From: Escarpia spicata
Taxonomy: Eukaryota > Annelida > Polychaeta > Sabellida > Siboglinidae
Assembly (NCBI GenBank): GCA_963995525.1
Contig: OZ023210.1
Location: 22,589,856-22,653,855, forward strand
Direction: 5' to 3'
DNA: 64,000 nt
The translations under genes and the position numbers were made by a program. Below are positions 33,157 to 45,387 of the stretch, piece by piece; within the stretch, counting starts at the first letter, position 1, and each line of letters begins with the position of its first letter. The notes beneath the pieces are model-generated. The model worked only from the letters and a program-made list of their open reading frames with translations. It searched no databases and was not told where the DNA came from.

Positions 33157-33239
33157 TTTTTCCCCACGGGTGAGCAAACTCACAAACGCACTGCATTTAC
33201 TTTACAATCGACACAAATGCCATAGTTTGGTTATCAAAT

Positions 33240-35180
33240 ATTTCAAACAACTGTAGATTGAAGTTACACTAAGAAAACTCGTCACTACCGTTAACCCAAT
33301 ATAACACTCGTTTTCAAAACATTTATCTCAAACATGCCACTAACGCTAGCATCTTAGTCAAATAGGTATTCATGCCTACACAGATCACACAAAACCAGAC
33401 TATTAACGGTTATCAGTGATCTACATCAAATTAACACAGGATGTCATCGCTTGCCGGTAAGACCTCAGGTTATGTCTATATATCAAAGCACAGTGTATTA
33501 TGAAATATTTAATCGATCAGATCTGACACATACGTTTTGCCTAGTGCTACACTGTTGAAGATACGAATTTGTAATGAATGAATAATTAAAATGAATTATA
33601 CTTTCGTTAAACAAATGATATGTACACATTTAAATTTCAATACACAATTGAAACATAAAGTAGTAAATAGTGTCATGTTAATGGCAAGAATAAATTGATA
33701 ATGAGAGACTGCCAAATAACTTCATAATTTCGAGTCTAAACAGTGCATATCGGACACCATCTTTGTATTGGTTATGTCATTCATGTTAAGTACTGCCTCT
33801 CTCGGAATTCATATTTGCATACCGACACTTGCCAAATATTACTTTAGTCTGGTGAATATACTATTTTGTGGGAGGTCTTTGTTGAGACTTCATTCATAAG
33901 ACGAAGATGTAAAACCAAAAAGCGTCGAATAACGGATCTATCCAAGATTCTTAAATGTGTCATGGCAGTGTCAGAGCCGCACCTTTAAGTTTAAGTGAAC
34001 CGAGGACGTGCGTCAAAGCGATTGCTTGAAGACAGAATTTGCTGACTCGAGAATTCACACAAAACCAGGCTCTTAACGGATAACAGTGGTCCACATCAAA
34101 TTAACACAGGACGTCCTCGGTTGGCGGTAGGACCTCGGTTAGAAGGTATGTAGTCTGGCCAGTGTCCTCGGTTGACAACTGTTGCGATTTTTGTATATAT
34201 ATGAAACTGAAAGCACAGTGTATCAAGAAACAATGAATCGTTCTGATGTGAGGCATATGTTTTGCCTTGTGCTACACTATTGAAGATATACATTTGTAAT
34301 GAATGGATAGTTAATGTATCCTATTACTATTAAACAAATGAAACGAAATATTGAACTACCAGGACACACTTGATACGTACAGTAATACATATTGTTTCGT
34401 TAATGGCAATAATTCATTGTCGTTTAAGAAAGATGTCCTCTTGACTTAAGAACTGGGTTTACATGCGCATGTTAAAAACCATCTGGCAAAATACCCGAAC
34501 TCGGTGATACAGCTATGACGTTAGTTACTGCACCAAGTAAAGAGTTAAGACATGCTTTCAGCAGTATAGCGGACAATGGATCAATATGTAAATTTATAAT
34601 GAATGAATAACTAATGCATTACACTTTCATTAAATAATTGATACGTACATATTGAACTTTCAAAACACAACTGATAGATACAGTACTAGTGTTGTGTTAA
34701 TGGCAATAATACATTGTTAGTGAGATCATGCCAAAGAACTTCGAGTTTAAACAGTGCGTAGCGGCGCCGTCTTAATATTGGGTGTGCCAGTGAAGTGCCT
34801 TGTGGAAGTTTATATTAAGAACTGCCTTTTTCTGAAGTCATATTTGTATACGGACACCAGCCGAGTATTACGTCGGTCACGTGAATATGATATTTAGTGG
34901 AAGGTATTCGACATTCGTAAATGTGTTATGGCAGTGTCAGAGTTGTTCATTTAAGTGAAGTGAGGACGAGCCTCAAAACGAATGTGTGAAGACAGATTTT
35001 GATGATTCGAGAGTTATTTATACATACACAGTTCACACAAAACCAGGCGCATAACGGCTAACCGTGGTGTACATCAAATTAACACAGTGCATCCTCGGTT
35101 GGCGTTAGAACCTCGGTTAAAAGTTATGTATTCTGACCAATGTCCTCCGGTTATCAACTTTTATGTCTTGTGTATATATG
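33240..35180. repeat. Degenerate long-period repeats, part 1
   Basis: A recognisable segment (ACAAAACCAGGCTCTTAACG, then CATCAAATTAACACAGGA, then CCTCGGTTGGCGGTAGGACC) occurs at about 33,388, 34,060 and 35,035. Between them are shared blocks such as TTTGTAATGAATGAATA and GTTAATGGCAATAATACATT. The period is about 670-970 bp with indels. No coding content. Confidence 0.8.
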
Positions 35181-35354
35181 AAAACATAATTATAATTACA
35201 TGTTATTATATTTCAAAATGACAACTGGTTAGTACTGACTTCATCAACCATATCTTCAATGTCACCTACTTCAGGATATGCTACTTCTGTCGCACTTCAA
35301 TCCGGCTGTTCCTTTGTACACTGATGGAAATGGTCGATATCCTAGACAATGTGG

Positions 35355-36450
35355 GTCTAGTACTACTAGTAGTAGTAGTAGCAGTAGGTTTTATTTGGAA
35401 TTGTATAAATCATACATACAAATATAAACAATCCGTAAAACAATTGACAACATGATATACAATTCCAGGTTGACAGCGGAGCCAATTAAGGCTGTAACCA
35501 GTTTGTTTTAATTATTCCAATATAAGATGATAATGATTAAGTCAACTAGTCGCCGTCATCCCCAAAATAACTATTATTAACAATGACTTCACGTGTAGTG
35601 TGTTGGTTACGTTGGTATAATCACTAGAACATATATGTAAAAAATTAATAACATTAATATTAGATGATAAATGTTCACATAAGTAGTCTTGCGAAAAAAA
35701 CATGTGGTTATGCCAAGCTTCAGCAATGGTATAACACCTAAGTAGAATAACATTATATCAAACACATATGTCAGACGTGTCGGGGTGGAATGAAATTAAA
35801 CTAGAACACCATACCCCCTTACAACTTTTGCCGTTAATGATAATATAAAACTATTTAAATTGGGTTTATGTTGTATAACAGTTGGAATTGTATTCCAAAT
35901 CATCGGACCTTTATATAATAAACTGTTCGAGTAGAACTAATAATAGGACGCATATTACAGGTTTGTCTTGTTTTGTAAAAGTGAATGTCATAGGTAAATG
36001 TAAAAATATCCGATAATGAATGTGGCAGACTACCGTGGACATAATTATACATAAATTGTCCAACTTCAATGTCATAAATATCATGCAATTTTATTAGATT
36101 TAAACATGTAAAGAGGGGATGTGAATGTTCCCAATATGGTTTTTTTGCATAATGAATACTTTTTGAGATGTGTTTTGTATGTGGATCCCCACAAAATGAT
36201 TCCGTATGTCAAGACCTGCAGACCGAGCCATATATTCCTGATTTATTTCAGCTCTTCCCCCATTACGTATCCACAAATACATCATTCTACGATCAACCCA
36301 GCAGCAAGTATTTGCCTTCTGAAAGTTTTGCCAATAAACCCAAAATAATCCTTTACACAAATCACAAATTATATTTTGCAGCAGGAAGAGTTCTGACAAT
36401 CACATTGGCAAGACGTGAGGCACCTAAGCATGCCGAATCAAAGTATAACC
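35355..36450 (-). pseudogene. Non-LTR retrotransposon C, 3' end of ORF2 and 3' UTR
   Basis: Minus strand: LTYGIILWGSTYKTHLKSIH near 36,200, then LHDIYDIEVGQFMYNYVHGS, SLSDIFTFTYDIHFYKTRQT and a PIISSTRTVYY segment, which is the post-RT region of a Jockey/L2-like LINE. It ends with ACAATTCCAAATAAAACC followed by CTA repeats near 35,360-35,385, the true 3' end. Stops and frameshifts are present. It interrupts the long-period repeat region. Confidence 0.8.
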
Positions 36451-37029
36451 ACAAATCTTGCTAAAATTCTCCTATTGATTGCTAAGAAACTTGTCCCTTT
36501 CATAGTGAAGTTATGCCGGGATAACCTTTCTCCCGAAACACTAATCCAATTATTTTAGAAAAATAACTAATCCGGACTAAGTAGCTTTCGCAGTGGTTTT
36601 TGACTTAATCCGGACTAACTTCTCACTGTGATTAAAATACTCCAATCAGTGTCTAATCCCTGTACCAGCTAGCCTGGTTAGTTTGATTGCATCTTCCTGT
36701 TGCCAGCTGATGTTATTCAGAACAGCCTACATGACACTCCAGGGATGCTATTAGCAGCCAGATAAGATCTAACTACTCTTGACTCTCGCCTTAATTGACT
36801 GTATTTCACGTAGTTCACAGTTCTGGCTCTGCCTGACCAGATGTTCAAGGTGCTCAATAATTTGGTCAATGTTTTTGGGTGTTTGGGTTTGTGACTTCTT
36901 CGTAGTTGGCATGTCTTTTTTGAGGTCTGTTGTTCGATGTACTGTTTCACAAATTACAACGAATTTCGTTAACAAGTTATGAACACAGAGAAAGGAAAAC
37001 ACTGCTGTATATCCCCATCCACCAATCAA
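36451..37029. other. Non-coding, nothing recognised
   Basis: Short open frames on both strands across 36,717-37,050 overlap one another and show no motif. Confidence 0.4.
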
Positions 37030-38630
37030 AACATATATTTCCAACAACACGTACAGTCAGTATAATATATTATCGCATTATGAAAATAAATAAAAGTTCA
37101 TGAATACATGTATTGCCTGCAACAAACTTGAAGCATTAGGATAATAGTACAATTACTAAATAAAGAATATACAATATCATGCATGTGACATACTATTTAC
37201 AAATCGTTAACATAATTTTCATGTCTATTCATGGGAGACTGAACAAGAATTTATCAATCTATTTGCATTCCAGACAATCGCAATTTGTACATTAAATTGT
37301 GCGAACACGCCATCAAATTATGTAAACTGAAAGTAATATCATAGTCACCATAATTTTTCAACATGAATAGTCCAGTATTGAATGTATAACTATTCACTAT
37401 TTTAACATTATAATTGTTTTGGAAAAGTTTAATACCAAGATGTAAATCACTCAACTAATTAGCTAAATCCATTAGCAGCCAGGGCAATTAATGGGACATA
37501 CAAAGACATTACGCATCAGCAGGCGTCTTAATAAAAGGTTGTAAACAACACGTGTATAGTCCTCTGTGAGGCCGTCTGTTGGCTGAACACAGGAACATGT
37601 CTTGTGTACTGGTGGCGAATTACCTAATTTTAGGATGGTCTTAGTGGCAGTCTCCGAGACTAACATAGATGTTATATGTATATATGTACATATGTATGTA
37701 AATATATACACACATATATATATATTTATATATATATTATATATATATATATATATTATATATATATATACTTTTCATAATTAACACTAATATTTATTAA
37801 TTTGCAGATTTTGTATTAATTCGGAGTACATTATATGTTACTTGTTGTATACGTTACTTGTCTTGTCGAATAAATAATTCATTACTGTATTACATAAGAG
37901 TAAATTGAAATAGTATACTTAAATTACTTGCCCTATTACACAGAAAACAAAGATTGCTAAATAAATAAAGTGTACAATTTCACTCATGTGGCAAGACAAA
38001 TTTGTCAATCATTGTACATATTTTGACGTATATTCTTGACAGGCTGAACGTATATTGTTAAAATGATTTACCTTCCGAACCATCACATTTGTACATTAAA
38101 CGTAGCGAAAACGACATAAAAATATTTAAATTGAAAGCAATATCATCATATTCACCATTATGTTTTCCAACATAAATAGTTAAGCACTGAATACATAACT
38201 ATTCAAAGTCTTAACCTAATAATTGTTTTAGAAAAGATTAATACACAATTCCAATATGTAAATCACTCAACTAATTTGCAAAAGCCGTTAGCTGCCACAT
38301 CAATTAATGGAGCACTCAAACACTCGACACATCAGCAGGCATCCTAATAAATGGTTGTAAACCACACATGTATAGCCCACTTCTCTGAGGCAGTCTGTTG
38401 GCTGAAGACAAGAACGTGGCTTGTGTACTCCTGGCAAATTGTGTTATTTCACTGCTACATGACACTGGTATTAAGAACTAACATTATGATAAATTTATTG
38501 GCAGTGTCCCGGACAAACATGGATATTAATCTTTATAAATTCTTATATTTGGTATTAATTCGTAGTATATTGCATTTCTTTATATGTCAATGTCGAATAA
38601 ACAATCCCTGATTTCTGATCAATACAGTCG
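37030..38630. repeat. Two diverged tandem copies of a 0.82-kb repeat
   Basis: The segment TCTGTTGGCTGAANACANGAAC recurs at 37,573 and 38,394, an offset of about 821. Upstream blocks (TGTAAATCACTCAACTAAT at 37,441 and 38,260; TAATTGTTTTNGAAAAG) keep the same offset. A third partial copy is at 29,825. A TA-rich run occupies 37,680-37,770 in the first copy. Confidence 0.82.
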
Positions 38631-38739
38631 CAGTTCAGATGCAACTGCACTTGCCAGATCTTAACGGTATCGGTCGAATACAACTGTTTCCTTACGTGTT
38701 ATTTGGTGTATATTTTGTATGTATGTAAATATACAGGCA

Positions 38740-39759
38740 AATACAACTGCTAGATAGAGTAAGTGTTGTGTTAATGGCAATACTACACTGACAGTGAGAT
38801 CATACCAAAGAACTTCGAGTTTAAACAGTGCGTAGCAGACGTCTATTTATATTGGGTATACCTTGTGGGAATTCATATTAAGTACGGCTTCTTTCCTATT
38901 TTTCATATTTGTATTCCGACACCAGCCGAATATTACATCACTCACGTGAATACAATATTTAGTGGAAGATATTTGCTGAAACATCATTCATAAGACGAAG
39001 ACGTAATACAAAAGAGCGTCGAATAACAGATGTATTCGAGATTCATCAATGTGGTACAGCAGTGTCAAATATGTTTATTTAAGAAAAGTGAGGAAGAGCC
39101 TCAATACGAATGTATGACGACAGCTTGTGATTATTCGCCAGTTATTTATACATACACAGTTCACACAAAACCAGGTTCTTAACGGCTAACCGCGGTGTAC
39201 ATCAAATTAACACAGGCCATCCTCGGTTGGTGGTAGGACCTCGGTCAGAAGGTATGTATTCTGACCAATGTCCTCCGCTGTTAACAACTTTTATGTCTTG
39301 TGTATATATGAAACCATAATGTGATAAGAAATATTGAATCGGTCAGATATGAGGCATATATTTGCCATGTGCTGTACTGTTGTATATGTTAATTTGTAAT
39401 GAATGAATAGGTAATGTATTAAACGTTCAATAACAGGTGATATGCCTACGTACATATTGGACTTTCAATACACAATTGGTACATACAGAACAAAATACTG
39501 CTGCGTTAACAGCAAGAATACATTGTTAGTGAGATAATGCCAAATAACTTATAGTCTAAGCGGTGCGCAGTGGACGCCATATTAGTATCGGGTATGTCGG
39601 TGAAGTGCCTTTTGGGGATTTCATATTAAGTACTGCCTCTCTCCGAATTCATATCTGTATACCGATACAAGCCGAATATTACACTATACGTGAATATTAT
39701 ATTTTGTGGAAGATCTTAAAAGATGTTATACCAAAAAGCGTCGAATAACAGCACTGTCT
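38740..39759. repeat. Degenerate long-period repeats, part 2
   Basis: Same family as 33,240-35,180: ACAAAACCAGGTTCTTAACG at about 39,164, followed by the CCTCGGTTGG block, and GCGTCGAATAACAG at 39,017 and 39,739. Interrupted at 39,760 by a transposon. Confidence 0.8.
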
Positions 39760-41214
39760 CTGGGCTCACGCTGAACGTCAAAATGCTTTAGCCAATTTGG
39801 CTAAAGAAAAAAATTGCTTTAGTCAAATCGCATTTGGATTAGCCAATTTAGTTAAACGTCTCAAATTTGTCTAGCCATATAATTTACGTGGTTTTGCCAA
39901 ATGCTGATAATATCTTTTTACATACCCCAAGAGTGTTATTAGATGATGACGGCAGTACACATAATACTATACACTAAAGAAGATATTACATAACTGCATC
40001 ATGTGGATGGTTGACGGAGATTGGAACAATCATAAAAGCACATATGTACACTTATATAGCATTGTAAACAAAGTTCAAACTAAGTTACGCAATCTTCATC
40101 GAACGTCCAGTACTCCTAACCATGAAGACGATCACCTAGAGGGTGTTTTATAAAATACAGTATAACATGGGTGGATAATGATCAACTGTCACAGCAGAGT
40201 ATTAATACAAGCCAAATCACAAATAGGGGTAAAAGCATGAAGTAAATAAAAAATATATATGTATTTATTTAAGACAATCCAGCAGTATGTCCATGCTATA
40301 AATTTTGTGTATGCATTGTAACATTAAAATTGATGACAAATAAATTAGCACACATAGAAATTATATTTCGTTTTATTTGTAAGGACTGTCCTTGAAGTTC
40401 ACGTGGCACTGGAGCTGGGTCAATGTTTCAATGTGTTTCATTATGATTATTAAACGTAGACATGCCATTTGTTTTAAACCATAATTATCTTAGCGACACC
40501 AATGCAGCGATAGTGAAAGTTGTTGAAAACATTACGATGTTGATGATGCAAACGAGACCATTTGTTCTTTCATTCATAATGTTACAAGTTGTTGCAAGCA
40601 TGGCACGATTAGCAGTTATTAAACTTACTATCTTATATTTAGCTGATAGATAAAATAGTAATTAGTGGATTGTTTGTCGTTGGTGGCGGTACCCCTCGAC
40701 CTGGGCGAATCGGATCGCGAGACGCGACGACGGGTCGACACCGCTTGCAGATCGCACTTCATGCGATGGACGCTAGTTTCTAAGTCCGCGTTGGTTAATA
40801 CTAGTTCAAACTCCAGCATGAAATTCACCAAATATGATCCCCGCGTAGTTACAAGAACGCTGACTGAACGTCGGCCAGTGCGATATAGATTTGACAGCCA
40901 GCGCCACTGCGGACTACGCGGAACCAAATTATGACCTTTGATCACCGATTCCTAGTTGCGGCTGTCCCAAGAACTCGGCAGTTTACGCAGCATGACGACG
41001 AAAGGCGATGTTTATTCGCAACGGGCGCGATCGCTTTATACTGACTGTTACGCTTGATTTAAATGTTTTCAATTAACAAGCAAATGCTGTGGATAACACT
41101 GATTAGTTTGTTAATTTGCTTTCGCCAAATTGGCGAAAACGTTTAATTTTCTTTTTTTCCAAATACGTATTCGTTTCGCCATTAACAAATGGCGATCGTT
41201 AAGCGTGAGCCCAG
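39760..41214. mobile_element. hAT-like non-autonomous element, 1.45 kb
   Basis: Left end CTGGGCTCACGCTGAACG and right end its inverse CGTTAAGCGTGAGCCCAG. Next to the ends are palindromes: TTTAGCCAATTTGGCTAAA on the left, TTTCGCCAAATTGGCGAAA on the right. A GC-richer block at 40,665-40,930 has open frames but no transposase motif. The host sequence on both sides belongs to the long-period repeat. An exact target duplication could not be confirmed. Confidence 0.65.
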
Positions 41215-41560
41215 TATCCGATATTCGTAACTGCGCTACAACGAAATGACGCTGCGGAACAACGGCTCGGACCAGGATATTCACCGTAGAAACGAGGTCA
41301 TGCGTCAAAGCGAGTGTGTGAAGACAGATTTTGCCGACTTGAGAGTTACACACACAGTTCACACAAAAACAGGCTCTGAACGGCTAACCATGGTCTACAT
41401 CAAATTAACACAGGAAAACACTAGTAGGCGTTTAAAACCGTGCCTGAACTTGGATTGAATACTATTTCCAACCGAGGACGTCCTCGGTTGGCGGTAGGAC
41501 CTCGGTTAGAAGGTGTGTATTCTGGCCAATGTCCTCGATTTACACCTTTTACACAGACAC
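41215..41560. repeat. Degenerate long-period repeats, part 3
   Basis: Continues the unit interrupted at 39,760: ACAAAAACAGGCTCTGAACG near 41,361, CATCAAATTAACACAGGA near 41,398, and the CCTCGGTTGGCGGTAGGACC block near 41,482. Confidence 0.8.
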
Positions 41561-42085
<525 letters not shown>

Positions 42086-42700
42086 TACAGCGAGGCTATA
42101 TTTGGCGGAGATAGATCGTAGAAATTGGTGGTGTAAAAAAGTGGATAAACAAGTGGAATTACTGATTGATAAGTATTATTTTTGCCTTAATATCATTCAT
42201 AAAGTTGCAATAAACATATATTGAGTAGCAGTTGTGCTTAAAGTTAGTTAGTTAAAGTATTTTAGAACACCTTAGTATAGTGAGTGATAATAGGGTAACT
42301 CACTTAGGCGGCTTAGCCTTCGAAAAGTTGTAAACAAGATTTAACAAACCTGATTATGTGGTAGAATATATAGGAGATAAAGTAACAACCATCAAACTAC
42401 TTACATAAGTTAATATCTGTGTAAGCCAGTACTTGCTATATAATTTGGTTAGGTAGCATTGTTGTTAAAATTAAGCAAGGGCGATAGTCGGGCGGCGTAA
42501 CCTAAATAAATAAAGCAGCCTAACATAACGTAATTGATTGTATTTAAATTAGGTCACTACCGGTGATGTTAGCGTTCGTGTTAGGATAAATAGTCGGCTG
42601 TGTAATTGAAATTTGTAACCTAAAGTGTGCTGTAGTACACAGGAAACAGTCTTTATAAAGACTAAGTTAGTTAAGTTATTAAATAAATTCTGATCGGGAT

Positions 42701-43921
42701 ATGGCGCCTTGCAAGCGGCAAGTCAAGGCAAAGCGACATTTGGTGTGCGATCACTGCCACAGCTGGGTAGATTTTGCATTATCCGGGTGTGGAAAGTCAT
42801 GGGCACAAACCATGGAGGAAGGATTCACCTTTCAGTGCATTGGATGTTGGAAGGTGGAGTGTTTGCAGAAGGAGATAGTTAGGTTGACAGATATTGTGAA
42901 GGGAATGGAGATGGGAATTAGCAAGGAGGCAGGTCGAATGGAGAGAGACGACAGGGAGAGAGGTGAGGATACTGCAAGACTGAAGGAGAATAGCAGTGGC
43001 AAGAAAACTGAGGAAAGGAGATTGAGAGGAGAGAAGGTGATTGGAGGGGAAGAAATTGGAAAATCGACAACAGAAAACGTGACAAGCGTGAAGGTGACAG
43101 GGAAGAAAATGACTGTAGAGAAGGAGGGAGGGAAGATGGAACGGGAGAGGAGAGAGGAAAATGAGACGGGACGAAAGAAGAAGGGACGAAAGGAAGTGAG
43201 AGCAAATGTGATAGAACAGAAGTCGATAAAACGGACGCTGACAGGAGGAAAGGTGACAAGAGAAAAAGCGACAGGAAAGAATGGATCGGAAGAGAATGTG
43301 ACAGGAGAGAAGACGGCAGGGGGGAAAGACAACAACCAGACAGATGCAAACCGAAGAAGGAGCTATTCTAAGGCAGTGATTGAGGGGGCAATGAGGAAAG
43401 AGAGGGTGTTTATGGGTGACTCCATTATGAGAAAGACGGACAAGACACTGAGCGAGGGGGAGGACATCGTTGTTTGTTTACCGGGGGCTAGGATTGAACA
43501 TGTAACTGACAGGGTAGAGAAGGTATTGGGACATGGCAAGTGGGGGTCTATACTGGTACATGTAGGAACAAATAATGCAGACAGGGAGGGAACAACTGCG
43601 ATAGTACAGAAGTATAGACAGTTAGTGAGGAAGCTAAAGAAGACGAGAGTCGAACAGGTTATTTTGTCAGGAATTTTGCCAGTAATGGGAGGAAGGGGGG
43701 CAACGTATAGAAACTGCAAGAGGATGGCGATCAATGCACTAGCTGAGCAGATGTGTGAAGAAGAGGGGGTGGGATTCACAGATTTATGGGGATACTTTGT
43801 TGGGAGGGAAGATATGTACATGAGAGATGGCCTCCATCTTAGTGGAAAGGGGGCAGCAGTTTTCTCAGAGAATCTGCTGCAATCTGATGACAGTGGGACA
43901 GGTTGCATCTATTTAAACTAG
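42701..43921 (+). CDS. CR1 copy 2 ORF1: zinc finger, coiled coil and SGNH esterase
   Basis: 406 codons, intact. Residues 16-49 hold a PHD-like zinc-binding pattern (CDHCHSWVDFALSGC, later CIGCW). Residues 55-220 are highly charged Lys/Glu/Arg/Gly sequence, partly coiled coil, from a GA-rich stretch. Residues 234-400 form an SGNH-hydrolase (esterase) domain: block I FMGDSIMRKTD with the Ser nucleophile, a LVHVGTNNAD block supplying Gly and Asn, and a C-terminal DGLHLSGKG block supplying Asp and His. PHD plus esterase is a known CR1 ORF1 layout; the protein binds element RNA, and the esterase role is unclear. The ATG at 42701 has the context GATATGGCG. ORF2 opens in the -1 frame over the last 31 nt. 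Confidence 0.92.
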   Translation: MAPCKRQVKAKRHLVCDHCHSWVDFALSGCGKSWAQTMEEGFTFQCIGCWKVECLQKEIVRLTDIVKGMEMGISKEAGRMERDDRERGEDTARLKENSSGKKTEERRLRGEKVIGGEEIGKSTTENVTSVKVTGKKMTVEKEGGKMERERREENETGRKKKGRKEVRANVIEQKSIKRTLTGGKVTREKATGKNGSEENVTGEKTAGGKDNNQTDANRRRSYSKAVIEGAMRKERVFMGDSIMRKTDKTLSEGEDIVVCLPGARIEHVTDRVEKVLGHGKWGSILVHVGTNNADREGTTAIVQKYRQLVRKLKKTRVEQVILSGILPVMGGRGATYRNCKRMAINALAEQMCEEEGVGFTDLWGYFVGREDMYMRDGLHLSGKGAAVFSENLLQSDDSGTGCIYLN

Positions 43922-45387
43922 ATTCGCAGGGGGGACTCACAGAAAAGCCTGAAAATGGAGGCATAGATAAAGACAGCACAAATAAATCAACAAATAACAG
44001 TCTGGAAAACTCTTCTGAAGCTGGATATAAATGTGTTTGTTTAAATGCAAGGAGTATAGTAAACAAAAGAAATGAACTAAACATTATGGTAGAAGATATT
44101 GACCCTCATATAATAGGTATAACCGAATCCTGGACCACCACCGATATATCAGATGCTGAATTGGGACTGACAGGATATGTAATGTTTAGAAAAGATAGAA
44201 TAGGAAGAAAGGGAGGTGGAGTTATTTTATATATTAAAGAATCTATTCAGGCTTATGAAATAAAATTAGAAATAGAAGCAGATTGCGAAGAAACTGTTTG
44301 GTGTAACATAGTTACAGGAAACTCAACGTTAACAGTTGGGTTAGTTTATCGAAGTCCAAATATAAGCATAGAAGAGAATGAAAAAATACAAAACGCTATA
44401 AGGGAAGTAAGCAAACGGGACTGTAATATTATGGGGGATTTTAACCATGGGCATATACAATGAAAATCTCTACAGAGTATGGGGAGAGAGGACCACAAGT
44501 TTTTAGTTTTAGTTCAAAATACATTCCTTTCTCAACATGTGCTAGAACCAACCAGGGGTGAGAATGTGTTAGACATAGTTTTGTCCTCACAGAATGAATT
44601 AGTTGACAATGTCAAGATATGTGAGCCACTGGGGAGTAGCGATCACAACCAGATACATTTTACCATCAAAGTAAAATCAGAAAGGAATAGCAAAATGCAG
44701 TATAGGAGAAATTTCCACAAAGGAAGGTATAAGGACATGAGGAAATATTTAGCAAAGATAGACTGGAATAAGACACTGAAAAATAAGACGGCAACAAAAT
44801 GCTGGAATATATTAAAGAGTGAAATTAAGTGCATAATCGATAAATTTGTACCCTTCAAAAAACAAGGAAAACGGTCCAAAAAGAAACACTTATCGAAAGA
44901 AGCCATTTGAAAAATTAAGTATAAACAAATGATGTGGAAGTCATATAGATGTACTGGAAATGATGAAGACTACAACAATTATAAAGAAGCACTTAACCAA
45001 GCTACAGCTGAAATTAGAAATTCAAAGAGAAGCTATGAACAACAATTAGCTAGTAATATAAAACATGACAGCAAGAGTTTTTATGCGTATGTTCGAAGCA
45101 AACAGAAAGTTCAAGATAAGGTCGGTCCTCTAGAAGATAGTGCTGGAAATATAATATCAGAGGGATTCATAATGGCAGAAGACCTGAATGAGTACTTTAG
45201 TTCAGTGTTTACCAGGGAAGATATTAGTTCACTGCCAATGCCAGAGGCTAAGTTCAAGGGGGCAGATTCAGACTATTTAGGACAATTAATTGTAACCCCG
45301 GAAATGGTAGCTAAGAAAATAAGGGCTATGAAGGATAATAAATCACCTGGAGTGGTATTCCACCCAAACTACTATTGGAAATTGTAG
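43891..45387 (+). pseudogene. CR1 copy 2 ORF2, endonuclease and RT N-terminal part
   Basis: The frame opens at 43891, overlapping ORF1 by 31 nt. It has the same endonuclease boxes as copy 1 (LNARSIVNKRNEL, GITESWTTTD, RKGGGVILYI, MGDFNHG, GSSDHNQI). Lesions: TGG to TGA at 44,461-44,463, TGA at 44,908-44,910 shared with copy 1, and a 4-nt deletion at about 45,355 that removes the Asp of SPGVDGIPP. Between these points the frame is open, so decay is slight and the insertion is probably recent. Confidence 0.92.
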
